Assembly (NCBI GenBank): GCA_016287555.1 | Contig: JAEFAK010000003.1 | Location: 1 to 27,117 of the forward strand | DNA length: 27,117 bases | Origin: Oscillospiraceae bacterium | Lineage (GTDB): Bacteria; Bacillota; Clostridia; Oscillospirales; Oscillospiraceae | Direction of reading: 5' to 3' | In this document: one piece after another, positions 8,561 to 15,326 of the stretch | Layout of the letters: every line of letters begins with the position of its first letter | Numbering within the stretch: position 1 is the stretch's first letter | Notes under the pieces: generated by a model | What the model was told of the DNA's origin: nothing | What the model saw: the letters and a program-made list of their open reading frames with translations, nothing else | Databases searched by the model: none | Made by a program: the position numbers and the translations under genes

Positions 8561-8599
8561 AAAGAGCCGTCTGCAATTCGCAGGCGGCTCTTTCTCTTT
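8561..8599. terminator. Bidirectional terminator between convergent genes
   Basis: A 14-bp stem (8561-8574 with 8580-8593, one G-U pair) with loop AATTC. It is followed by a T-rich run on the plus strand and by T5 on the minus strand. It serves the SLH gene (plus) and the flavoprotein gene (minus). Confidence 0.9.
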
Positions 8600-8620
8600 G
8601 ATCGCAGCTTTTTGAAAAAC

Positions 8621-9013
8621 TCAGAATTTGACGACCTTCGCGGGGGCGGTGAAGGAGGAGAAGGTCGCGGTCGCGTCCTTGAGCCAGTAGACGGCGCAGA
8701 CGCCGTCGCCGGCCTTGTACCTGCCCTGCAGGCTGGGATAGGCGTCGAGCATGTGGGTCTGGGCCTCGATGCGCTCGTCGCCGACGAGCGTCGCCGCGAC
8801 GCGGAGCCACTGCCCCTCGCAGAAGCCGCATATCTCGACCTTCGGATTGGCCTTTATCTGGTTGTCGACGTCCTTGCCGTGGCCGGTCTGGATATAGAGC
8901 TTGCCCTCAAAGATGTCGACGGTGCCGAAGGGGCGGACGCGGGGCTGGTCGCCCTCGACGGTGGCTATGTAGTAGGTGCCGCACTTTTTCAGAAAATCAT
9001 ATACTTCCTGCAT
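8621..9013 (-). CDS. Pyridoxamine 5'-phosphate oxidase-like FMN-binding protein
   Basis: A 130-aa split-barrel flavoprotein of the PNPOx-like superfamily. It begins MQEVYDFLKKCGTYYIATVEGDQPRVRPFG, the usual start of the small clostridial and NimA-like members, where the RVRPFG strand lines the flavin site. KLYIQTGHGKDVDNQIKANPKVEICGF (about 38-64) is the second conserved block, with the KDVxxQIKxNP signature. True pyridoxine oxidases are longer and carry a different C-terminus, so this is probably not a vitamin B6 enzyme; a flavin-dependent reductase or flavin-binding protein of unknown substrate is more likely. ATG 9013 has GGGAGGT upstream. It is transcribed alone, from a promoter at 9076-9048. 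Confidence 0.88.
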   Translation of the reverse strand: MQEVYDFLKKCGTYYIATVEGDQPRVRPFGTVDIFEGKLYIQTGHGKDVDNQIKANPKVEICGFCEGQWLRVAATLVGDERIEAQTHMLDAYPSLQGRYKAGDGVCAVYWLKDATATFSSFTAPAKVVKF

Positions 9014-9047
9014 TGAAACAACCTCCCAAATTTTAGTTTATACGTTG

Positions 9048-9076
9048 ATTGTATCGGCTCGGAGCCGGAATTGCAA
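9048..9076 (-). promoter_or_regulatory. Promoter of the PNPOx-like gene
   Basis: On the minus strand TTGCAA (9076-9071), 17 bp, TACAAT (9053-9048). The leader is about 28 nt to the start at 9013. Confidence 0.65.
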
Positions 9077-9103
9077 GATTTTTTGCGCGAGAAGGGCCTT
9101 TCG

Positions 9104-9298
9104 GCGGCAGGAATAATAAGCGTGGGGGAGAAATAAGCGCATCCCGAGACCCGCCTCCGAGACGGCGGGAGGGGCAAGCCCCTCCCCTACGGGCACCCCG
9201 CGAGTGCCGCCGGGGGCGGAGCTTTGGATACGAAGGACGAGGGTGCGGCGCGATGAAGGCATCGCGCCCTACGCGCACCCCGCGAGTACGGCGGTCAT
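9104..9298 (+). repeat. Intergenic palindromes sharing a CCTACG tail (two copies)
   Basis: Two elements with different palindromic heads and nearly the same tail. The first head is GGGAGGGG-CAAG-CCCCTCCC (9167-9186) and the second GGCGCGATG-AAGG-CATCGCGCC (9247-9268). Both run into CCTACG, then GCACCCCGCGAGT. Just before them, 9104-9120 holds a GGCAGGAATAATAAGCG block that recurs in inverted form at 15241-15258. No credible coding sequence lies in 9077-9560. Confidence 0.75.
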
Positions 9299-9353
9299 TT
9301 CGGGACGCGAACGGGACGAAGGACGAGGAAGGGCGGCGCGCACGATGTCCCAT

Positions 9354-9494
9354 AGGCTCCCTTTGCGAAAGGGAGCTGGCGCGAAGCGCCTGAGGGATCG
9401 GGTCCAATGCGCCGCAGGCACCGCAAATACGAAAGAACAAGGAAGGGTTCGGGTCCGATCCCCCCATATCCCCCCTTTCGCAAAGGGGGGCTTT
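9354..9494. repeat. Tail-to-tail pair of two-hairpin repeats
   Basis: The plus-oriented copy (9354-9404) has hairpin 1 (CTCCC-TTTGCGAAA-GGGAG), hairpin 2 (GGCGC-GAA-GCGCC, 9378-9390) and the tail TGAGGGATCGG. The minus-oriented copy (9452-9494) keeps hairpin 1 (9470-9490, six C and six G around TTTCGCAAA) and the tail but has lost hairpin 2. The tails face each other across 47 bp. It lies downstream of azlD and upstream of the PNPOx gene; it lacks a T-tract, so is not a standard terminator. Confidence 0.75.
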
Positions 9495-9560
9495 CCGTAT
9501 TCGTCGGCGCGGAACGCAGACTGCGCGCCTGCGGGCGCAATTCATTTCGGTCTGTTGCCG

Positions 9561-9869
9561 CTATACAAGCAGGAGCTCCGCGAGGAAGACGACGACGCAG
9601 CAGACGACGGAGACGAGGAAGAGCCCTCCGCCGCACCAGGCCAGCACTATGCCGACGGCGAGCGCCGCGGCCGCCGCCCAGACGCTCTGCGTGGCGTCGA
9701 GTATGGCGGGGAAGGTCATGACGGCGAGCGTCACGTAGGGCACGTAATAGAGAAAAGAGCGGATGAGCGTGCTCTTTATGGGCTTTCTTATGAGCGTCAG
9801 CGGCAGGACGCGGATGGCGTAGGTCGTGACGGCCATGATCGCGATGTATATCCAGACGTTATGCCTCAC
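9561..9869 (-). CDS. azlD: AzlD family branched-chain amino acid exporter subunit
   Basis: The small subunit of the AzlCD exporter, which in Bacillus subtilis confers 4-azaleucine resistance and exports branched-chain amino acids. At 102 aa with about four hydrophobic segments it has the family length. TYAIRVLPLTLI near residue 16 is the typical AzlD N-terminal signature. The start is GTG at 9869, inside the end of azlC; the two overlap by 11 bp and the purine-rich azlC terminus (GGAAGGAGG) provides the ribosome site, so translation is probably coupled. Substrate is by family analogy only. Confidence 0.9.
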   Translation of the reverse strand: MRHNVWIYIAIMAVTTYAIRVLPLTLIRKPIKSTLIRSFLYYVPYVTLAVMTFPAILDATQSVWAAAAALAVGIVLAWCGGGLFLVSVVCCVVVFLAELLLV

Positions 9870-10575
9870 CGTCCGCCGCCTCCTTCCTCGGGAAGAGCAG
9901 GGCCGCGCCGAGCGAGAGCGCGACGGTCAGGATTATGGTGCGTATGCCCTCGGGGATGGCGCTCAGCGGCCCGACGCGCGAGAATACGAAGCTCAATATG
10001 AAGCTCAGCACGACGAGGACGGCGACGACCTTGTCCTTCCTCGCGGGCGGGATGAAGATGGCGATGAACATGCCGAAGAGCGCGACGCTCAGCGCGCTCA
10101 CGACGCGCGGGGGCAGGACGCTGCCCAGCAGGACGCCGACGCACGTCCCCGCGGCCCAGCCGACCGTCGCGACGGTGAAGAGCCCGTAGGGGTAGTACGG
10201 GGAGACGCTCCCCTCGACGGAGACGGACGCGCCGAATATCTCGTCGGTCACGACGAAGCCGAGCAGCAGCCGCTGAACGAGAGGCACGGAGGCCGAGAGG
10301 CGCTGGCTGAGGGCCGTGCTCATCAGGAGATAGCGCGCGTTGGCGACGGCCTCCATGACGAGCATCTCGACGTAGCTCGCGCCGGCGGCGACGAGCGTAA
10401 AGCCGACGTACTCGCCGGCGGAGGCGTTGTTGAGAAGGCTCGCGACAGTCGCCTGCAGGGCGGTCAGCCCCGCGCCGCGCGCGTTTATGCCGAGCGCGAG
10501 CGCGACGGCGAAATACCCCAGCATGATGGGTATCCCGTCGCGCAGGCCCTTAAGGTACCATTTTCCCGGCTTCAT
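9859..10575 (-). CDS. azlC: AzlC family branched-chain amino acid exporter subunit
   Basis: The large subunit of the AzlCD exporter. The 238-aa protein begins with FLKGLRDGIPIMLGY-like sequence (GLRDGIPIMLGYFAVALALGI, of which the GxxxGIPI part is characteristic of AzlC) and has about seven to eight hydrophobic segments. Also typical are NNASAGEYVGFTL (51-63) and FVVTDEIFG (109-117), the latter a conserved AzlC loop with acidic residues in the membrane. ATG 10575 follows GGAGGAGG at 7 nt. It forms an operon with azlD. No Lrp-type regulator gene is next to it. Confidence 0.92.
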   Translation of the reverse strand: MKPGKWYLKGLRDGIPIMLGYFAVALALGINARGAGLTALQATVASLLNNASAGEYVGFTLVAAGASYVEMLVMEAVANARYLLMSTALSQRLSASVPLVQRLLLGFVVTDEIFGASVSVEGSVSPYYPYGLFTVATVGWAAGTCVGVLLGSVLPPRVVSALSVALFGMFIAIFIPPARKDKVVAVLVVLSFILSFVFSRVGPLSAIPEGIRTIILTVALSLGAALLFPRKEAADGEA

Positions 10576-10602
10576 CGCTCGCCTCCTCCCGCGTTTTTTC
10601 CC

Positions 10603-10631
10603 ATATTACACCGCGCGGGAGGATCTTGCAA
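10603..10631 (-). promoter_or_regulatory. Promoter of azlCD
   Basis: On the minus strand TTGCAA (10631-10626), 17 bp, TAATAT (10608-10603), about 28 nt before the azlC start. The -35 hexamer and spacing match the PNPOx gene promoter. Confidence 0.65.
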
Positions 10632-10643
10632 TCAAAAATCCCC

Positions 10644-10830
10644 GCAGGCTCCCCCTGCGGAAGGGGAGCTGTCGCGGTGCGAAACATATCATTCCTCTTT
10701 TTTCCAAACCGGAGCCCAGCGAAGCGGGTCCGGTTTGGAGAGGAGGAGCAGCGGAGCGAGCAAGCGGCTCCGCAAGACGCCGCGAGCGATGCGGAGCTTG
10801 CGACGACGATCTGAGGGGTCGTCGCACCGC
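10644..10830 (+). repeat. Two-hairpin repeat apparently interrupted by another palindromic element
   Basis: Hairpin 1 (GGCTCCCCC-TGC-GGAAGGGGAGC, from 10648) is followed by the start of hairpin 2. GCGGTGCGA (10674-10682) then finds its perfect complement TCGCACCGC only at 10822-10830, 139 nt later. The interval holds an 11-bp perfect stem (TCCAAACCGGA, 10703-10713 with 10729-10739) and a second hairpin around CTCCGCA/TGCGGAG. The arrangement looks like a nested insertion. No gene is seen in 10632-10986. Confidence 0.55.
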
Positions 10831-10844
10831 ACCGTCGGAGAGCG

Positions 10845-10916
10845 CGTAGGGGAGGGGCTTGCCCCTCCCGTCGTCTCTTGGGCGGATTCTCGGGAGGGGC
10901 AAGCCCCTCCCCTACG
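10845..10916. repeat. Inverted pair of GGGAGGGG-CAAG palindromes with CCTACG tails
   Basis: A minus-oriented copy (10845-10870) and a plus-oriented copy (10891-10916) of the same element, 20 bp apart, each ending outward in CCTACG. The same element occurs at 9167 and 15215. Confidence 0.75.
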
Positions 10917-10986
10917 TTTGTGTTTTTTCTGCCGCCGACGCGGGACGAATGGAGCGGAGCGTTTTGCACCTCATCCGGCCCCTTTA

Positions 10987-11015
10987 TTGACAGCGCGGGG
11001 CGCGGGTGATAAAAT
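10987..11015 (+). promoter_or_regulatory. Promoter of the FAD-dependent oxidoreductase gene
   Basis: TTGACA (10987-10992), 17 bp, TAAAAT (11010-11015), followed by the ribosome site AAAAGGAG and the start at 11056. Confidence 0.8.
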
Positions 11016-11055
11016 CAAGAAAAAAGTTAAATGCTTTCGAAAAGGAGTCTGAAAC

Positions 11056-12540
11056 ATGAAAACGATAAGAGAACCCGCCGTCGACATAGAAGTCTACGCA
11101 GAGTGCGACGTGCTCGTCGTCGGAGCCGGCGCGGCAGGCCACAGCGCCGCCGTCGCCGCCGCGCGCGCGGGCTGCAAGAAGGTCATACTCATGGAGCGCT
11201 ACGGCTACTCCGGCGGCGACGTCACCGGCGACTACGTGCTCATGGTCCCGAAGCTCAGCTGGAAGACCCTGCCCTTCGTGCGCGGCCTTCAGGAGGAGTG
11301 GTTCGAGCGCATGGAGAAGGCCGCCCCCGGCTCGACCTACGGCCCGAGCATGAAGGACATCGGCAAGGTCAATCCGATGCTCGCCTATACCTATTCCAAC
11401 ATGTCCGACATAACGAGCGTGAGCGAGCCGCACAGCCTCATCAGGACGGTCTACTACGACGGCCCGCAGCTCGAGATCGAGCTCGACCTCATGCTCCTCG
11501 AGCTCAACGACCGCATCCAGATCCTCTACCACAGCTGGGGCACGAAGCCCATCATGGACGGCGACGTCTGCAAGGGCGTCTACTTCGAATCCAAGGAGGG
11601 CCGCAAGGCCGTCCTCGCCAAGGTCGTCATCGACGCGACCGGCGACGGCGACCTCTACCGCCAGTCCGGCGCCCCCTACGAGGACCTCTCCGGCGCCGGC
11701 ACCCGCTCGCACAATACGACGCTCGCCTGGCGCGTCGGCGGCGTCAACACCCAGTATCTCATCGACTGGAAGCGCGACCATCCCGAGCTCTGGCGCGAGC
11801 TTTGCAAGGAGGTCTCGGCCCGCTCCGGCGTCGCCGGCTCCGCCCCGTTCTGGACCGAGCCGCACGGCAACTGCCTCGTCTTCAACCGCCACGTCAACGT
11901 CAACTGCTCGACCATCAAGGACCTGACCGCGACCGAGCTCAACACCCGCAAGGGCATCCGCGCCGTCATCGAGTACTGCAAGGAGGCGCTCCCCGGCGCG
12001 TACAAGGACATGTACCTGCTCTCCATCGCGCCGCAGACGGGCGTCCGCTGCAGCCGCCGCCTCAGGGGCGAGTACGTCATGACCGCGAAGGACTGGGCGC
12101 TCGGCATAGAGCACGACGACGTCATCGCATGGCACTCCACGATCTGCCGCCTCAACGACTGCGGCCCCGTCGAGATCCCGTACCGCGCCATCCTGCCGCA
12201 GAAGGTGGATAACCTGCTGGCTCCGGGCCGCCACGTCTCCGCCGACGGCCTCGCGATAGACTGGATTAACCTCATCCCGCAGTGCGTCGGAACGGGTCAG
12301 GCCGCCGGCGTCGCCGCGGCCGTCGCCGTCGCGGACGGAGTCGGAACGCACGCCGTCGATATCCGCAAGGTGCAGAACATCCTCATCGACCAGAACGTGC
12401 CCCTGCCGCGCAACGACCGCGTCGATCCCGCCTACGCCGAGCTCGTCCGCGAGTTCGACAAGGGCCTCTACACCGAGGCCGCGAAGAAGGCCAAGGAGGA
12501 CCCGAGCACCCTCGACCAGCTCAAGCCCTTCGGCGCGTAA
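11056..12540 (+). CDS. FAD-dependent oxidoreductase (FAD_oxidored family)
   Basis: A 494-aa cytoplasmic flavoenzyme. The dinucleotide-binding motif VLVVGAGAAGHSAAVAAARAG (19-39) has GAGAAG at 23-28, and Glu47 in VILMERYG is placed to bind the ribose. It is followed by SGGDVTGDY, as in the FAD_oxidored family related to fumarate reductase flavoproteins. VVIDATGDGDLYRQSGAPYEDL (about 190-211) is the conserved second FAD segment. The C-terminus has LLAPGRHVSADGLA and QCVGTGQAAGVAAAVAV (about 391-428), the usual FAD-closing block. No signal peptide or iron-sulfur motif is visible. Many family members occur beside sugar or aromatic catabolic genes, but none lies here and the substrate cannot be assigned. 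Codon use matches the neighbours. Single gene with its own promoter and terminator. Confidence 0.9.
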   Translation: MKTIREPAVDIEVYAECDVLVVGAGAAGHSAAVAAARAGCKKVILMERYGYSGGDVTGDYVLMVPKLSWKTLPFVRGLQEEWFERMEKAAPGSTYGPSMKDIGKVNPMLAYTYSNMSDITSVSEPHSLIRTVYYDGPQLEIELDLMLLELNDRIQILYHSWGTKPIMDGDVCKGVYFESKEGRKAVLAKVVIDATGDGDLYRQSGAPYEDLSGAGTRSHNTTLAWRVGGVNTQYLIDWKRDHPELWRELCKEVSARSGVAGSAPFWTEPHGNCLVFNRHVNVNCSTIKDLTATELNTRKGIRAVIEYCKEALPGAYKDMYLLSIAPQTGVRCSRRLRGEYVMTAKDWALGIEHDDVIAWHSTICRLNDCGPVEIPYRAILPQKVDNLLAPGRHVSADGLAIDWINLIPQCVGTGQAAGVAAAVAVADGVGTHAVDIRKVQNILIDQNVPLPRNDRVDPAYAELVREFDKGLYTEAAKKAKEDPSTLDQLKPFGA

Positions 12541-12555
12541 GTCAATAACGAAAAG

Positions 12556-12583
12556 CGGGGGGGCACCGGCTCCCCCGTTTTTT
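12556..12583 (+). terminator. Terminator of the FAD oxidoreductase gene
   Basis: A 9-bp GC-rich stem with one G-U pair (12556-12564 with 12569-12577), a four-nt loop and six T residues. Confidence 0.85.
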
Positions 12584-12594
12584 GCGCCCATTTC

Positions 12595-12699
12595 AAAGGC
12601 TTCCCCCTTCGGGGGGAAGGCTTTGATACGCTCCCCAAAGGCTTCCCCCCGCCGGGGGGAAGCTGTCGCGGCGAAGCCGTGACTGATGAGGGGCATCGG
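12595..12699 (+). repeat. Two-hairpin repeat plus an extra solo hairpin
   Basis: A solo hairpin AAAGGCTTCCCCC-TTCG-style (12595-12624) is followed by a complete plus-oriented element at 12637-12699: hairpin 1 (GCTTCCCCCC-GCC-GGGGGGAAGC, 12641-12663), hairpin 2 (12665-12683, GTC/GAC ends) and the tail TGATGAGGGGCATCGG. It is non-coding and lies between a terminator and the next promoter. Confidence 0.8.
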
Positions 12700-12721
12700 A
12701 GCGACGCCCTCGCCCCGCCGC

Positions 12722-12751
12722 TTGACAACCATCCCCCCTTCATGGCATAGT
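12722..12751 (+). promoter_or_regulatory. Promoter of the lipoprotein gene
   Basis: TTGACA (12722-12727), 18 bp, CATAGT (12746-12751). Good -35, mediocre -10. The transcript would begin only about 25 nt before the first start codon. Confidence 0.55.
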
Positions 12752-12783
12752 AAAAACGCTCCGTAATGCCGGGGCATGAAAGG

Positions 12784-13839
12784 ATGAACGCCTTGAAACG
12801 GCTGATCGCGTTATTGCTTGTCATTTGTATATTTGCGTGCGTTTTTGCCGGATGCGGCTCCGCCCCGGAGCCCGCCCCCGCCGAAATAACGCCGTCCGCA
12901 GAGCCGACCCCCGAGCCGACCCCCGAACCGACTCCCGAGCCTTCCCCGGAGCCGACCGTCGAATACGACGCCAAGACGCAGACGCTCCGCGTGACGGGCG
13001 TGTCCGACTATTCCGCGCTCGCGTTCCCGGACGAGATAAAGTCCGCGCGCGTGCTGGAGGTCTACGGCGACGGCTTCGAGCTCCACGTCTACCTCGACAT
13101 GCTGCGCCTGAAGGGCCTCGAGGACGAGTCGGAGCTGCCCGGCCTCGTATACAGGACGGAGGCGGGGCTCGCTTTCGTGCGGGAATATCTGCGCGAAAAC
13201 GCGGGCGGGGCGTACCCCTCCGAGCTCGCGGAGCTCCCGCTCGTGGTCAGGATAGACAACCCGTACGGCTACAAGCTCGAGGACGACCGGCTGACCCTCC
13301 GCTACAACGAGCTCGGCACGCACAGGGAGTTTGAGTACGTGCTCGCCCTGATGGACGGCCTCGCGATCGGCTGGGAGCAGCTCGGCTTTGCGTGGTACGT
13401 CGGCACGTGCCTCAGCCCCTACACCGAGGCCGCGGACGTGTGGCTCATGACCCCGGAGCTCCCTTACTACCCGCAGTGCGTCGCCGGTGGGATAGACCCG
13501 GAGAACTTCACCTACGCGGACATGCGCACGTGCTACGACGCCTGCGCGCGCTACGGCTTTGACAAAGGCCTGACCCACTGGGGCAGCCTCTGCGAGAGCT
13601 GGCCGGTCACGGCCGAGCCCGACTTCTCGCGCAAAATGCACCCCGAGCCGGGCGACGAGCTGCTCTCGGCGTTCTCGGCGGCGTCCTTCCTCGCGTGGCT
13701 GGACGAAGCCCACGGCTTCGAGGCGGTCGGCGCGTTCTGCTTCGGCAAAAAGACGTTCGACGAGGCGTTCGGCACGGATTTCCACATGGCGTACAAGTCC
13801 TGGCGCGACTATATAACTTCGACCTACCCCGCCGCGTAA
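12784..13839 (+). CDS. Lipoprotein with Pro-Glu-Thr linker and diverged peptidase-like C-terminus
   Basis: A 351-aa exported lipoprotein not matching any family I know with confidence. MNALKRLIALLLVICIFA is a signal sequence ending in the lipobox FAGC (Cys24). Residues about 28-57 are a linker of EPTPEP repeats. The rest is a globular domain with many aromatic residues. GWEQLGFAWYVGTCLSPY (about 204-221) followed near the end by SAASFLAWLDEAHGFEAVGAF and FDEAFGTDFHMAYKSWRDYI resembles the layout of gluzincin or peptidase-MA proteins (WLxEGxAxY, then a SFVxYL helix, then FEEAFG...WxxYL). The zinc motif HExxH is absent, so an inactive or unrelated protein is possible. The start is uncertain: ATG 12784 is chosen for the signal peptide; TTG 12793 has a better-placed AAAGGA; ATG 12766 has no ribosome site. 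Confidence 0.7.
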   Translation: MNALKRLIALLLVICIFACVFAGCGSAPEPAPAEITPSAEPTPEPTPEPTPEPSPEPTVEYDAKTQTLRVTGVSDYSALAFPDEIKSARVLEVYGDGFELHVYLDMLRLKGLEDESELPGLVYRTEAGLAFVREYLRENAGGAYPSELAELPLVVRIDNPYGYKLEDDRLTLRYNELGTHREFEYVLALMDGLAIGWEQLGFAWYVGTCLSPYTEAADVWLMTPELPYYPQCVAGGIDPENFTYADMRTCYDACARYGFDKGLTHWGSLCESWPVTAEPDFSRKMHPEPGDELLSAFSAASFLAWLDEAHGFEAVGAFCFGKKTFDEAFGTDFHMAYKSWRDYITSTYPAA

Positions 13840-13863
13840 CGGTTTTTCCCGAAAATACGCAAA

Positions 13864-13891
13864 AGCCCGCGCATCCCCCGATGCGCGGGCT
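13864..13891. terminator. Bidirectional terminator between convergent genes
   Basis: Perfect 12-bp stem AGCCCGCGCATC (13864-13875) with 13880-13891 and loop CCCC. T-rich runs follow on the plus strand; the minus-strand side is weaker. It separates the lipoprotein gene from the ROK kinase gene. Confidence 0.85.
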
Positions 13892-13904
13892 CTCTTTCTC
13901 TTTT

Positions 13905-14747
13905 TCACATCAGCGCGGCGCCGAGGACGCCGAGCCAGGGCTCGCCGCCGGAGAAGACGATCTCCAGACTTTCCGCGGGGAGCGGGCGCATGCACTTTGC
14001 TTTTATTGCCGCTGCGAGGGCCTCACGCGGGAAGCCGGGCATGGCGGGCACGCCGCCGCCGAGAATGAGCAGGTCCGGCCCCAGCAGCGTCGCCGCCGCG
14101 GCCGCGACGCAGGCGAAGTCCTCCAGAAACGCCGCCAGAGCGGGATGCTCCGCGTGCTTTTCAAAAAGCCCCGCGACGTCCTCGCCGGGGAAATATTCGT
14201 CCCGTATCTCCAGCAGGCGGCGGCCGGAGACGTAGTTTTCCGCGCAGCCGACGCCGCCGCAGGGGCAGGGGTCGCGCCGCCCGGGGACGGGCATGTGGCC
14301 CGGCTCGCAGACGCCGCTTTTCGTCGGGAGCGGCTTTCCGTCGAGGAATATGGTGCCGCCGAGCCCCGTCCCGACGCTGAGGCCGAGCGTGAGGCCCGTT
14401 TCCCCGCGGCCGAGCACGCGGATATCGCCGCGCAGGAGGCATTCGGCGTCGTTGCCGAGCGCCACGGGCAAGCCGAGCGTTCGCTCCAGAGCGTCCGCCA
14501 GCGGCTCGCCGCCGAGGTCGAGATTCGGCGTATTGAGGACGGCGCGTCGCGTCGCGTCGAGCGTCCCCGGAATGGCGAGCGCGGCGGACTCCGCGGCTAT
14601 GCCGAGGCGCGAGATATAGTCTTTTATCGCCGCGGCGAGGTCCCGCGCGGACCGCGCCGCGGGCAGCTTTTCAAAATGCGTCAGCGAGCGGCCGTCCCAC
14701 GCGCCGAGCCGCAGCCACGTCCCGCCGACGTCTATCCCTATGCGCAT
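13905..14747 (-). CDS. ROK family sugar kinase
   Basis: A 280-aa sugar kinase of the ROK family. MRIGIDVGGTWLRLG holds the N-terminal phosphate-binding DVGGT. NTPNLDLGGEPL is the sugar-contact region, and LGNDAECLLRGD carries the catalytic Asp of the ND motif. SVGTGLGGTIFLDGKPL is the second phosphate loop. GHMPVPGRRDPCPCGGVGCAENYVSG has His plus the CxCGxxGCxE zinc motif of ROK kinases. It lacks the N-terminal winged helix of ROK repressors, so it is an enzyme, not XylR or NagC. Glucose, allose, fructose or an N-acyl hexosamine are all possible substrates. An upstream in-frame ATG would add 17 residues, but the ATG at 14747 is preferred because AAAGGAGG lies 7 nt before it and the conserved motif begins at once. 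Confidence 0.92.
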   Translation of the reverse strand: MRIGIDVGGTWLRLGAWDGRSLTHFEKLPAARSARDLAAAIKDYISRLGIAAESAALAIPGTLDATRRAVLNTPNLDLGGEPLADALERTLGLPVALGNDAECLLRGDIRVLGRGETGLTLGLSVGTGLGGTIFLDGKPLPTKSGVCEPGHMPVPGRRDPCPCGGVGCAENYVSGRRLLEIRDEYFPGEDVAGLFEKHAEHPALAAFLEDFACVAAAAATLLGPDLLILGGGVPAMPGFPREALAAAIKAKCMRPLPAESLEIVFSGGEPWLGVLGAALM

Positions 14748-15326
14748 GTCAGCGCCTCCTTTGTCGTATGGGTCTTGCTGGGGTGAAGCTTTCCGCACGG
14801 GGAGCGATGCGGGGAATGGCCTATATGCTCACTCCGGTAATGCGCTAAGGGCGGTTGTCTCCGCGTAGGGAGCGACGCTGACGCGCCCTCTTGCGGTGCC
14901 CGAAAAGCGCTTCGGAGCATTCGCTTAACCTCGCGTTTTTCGACCGCTGCGCCGCCCGCGCCTCGCTGTTTCCGCCCCCGGCGGCGCTCGGCGCGAACGC
15001 CCACGTCGCTCCGAACCTTTCGTCCCTCGTCTCCCGTATCTGCGGCGCGGCGAAGGCGTCGCGCCCTACGCGCTTCCCGTGGGTGCGGTGAGGATGCCCC
15101 TCATCCGGCGCTTCGCGCCACCTTCCCCCAAGGGGGGAAGGCTTTGGGGACGGGGAACGGCGGCGCGGCGAAGGCGCCGCGCCCTGCGCGCTTCCCGTGG
15201 GTGCGGCAAGGTCTCGGGAGGGGCAAGCCCCTCCCCTGCGTTTATTATTCCTGCCGGGGATCCTTCTCCGCAAAAACCTTTGCACTTTGCCGAAGACTAC
15301 GGCAAGAGAAGGGCGGTGCGGACGCC
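14748..15326. repeat. Repeat-filled intergenic region
   Basis: No credible gene in about 580 bp. It contains: palindrome GGCGCGGCG-AAGG-CGTCGCGCC (15044-15065) with tail CCTACG; a minus-oriented two-hairpin element (15093-15145: tail, GGCGC-TTC-GCGCC at 15107-15119, then hairpin 1); a second GGCGCGGCG-AAGG palindrome (15162-15183) with tail CCTGCG; and the GGGAGGGG-CAAG palindrome (15215-15240). The last is followed by the inverted copy (15241-15258) of the AATAATAA block seen at 9104. No clear promoter for the ROK gene was found. Confidence 0.7.

Noticed and set aside
9354..9494. The C-run/G-run hairpins as ordinary terminators or CRISPR repeats
   Set aside because: They have no T-tract, occur away from gene ends and in both orientations, and are not evenly spaced with unique spacers.
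10984..12777. A 597-codon minus-strand frame opposite the FAD oxidoreductase
   Set aside because: The real gene has promoter, ribosome site, GxGxxG motif and terminator; the opposite frame would run through that terminator and the repeats.
13905..14747. The ROK gene as a XylR repressor for xylAB
   Set aside because: It lacks the N-terminal helix-turn-helix, keeps the full kinase and zinc motifs, and lies 12 kb away.
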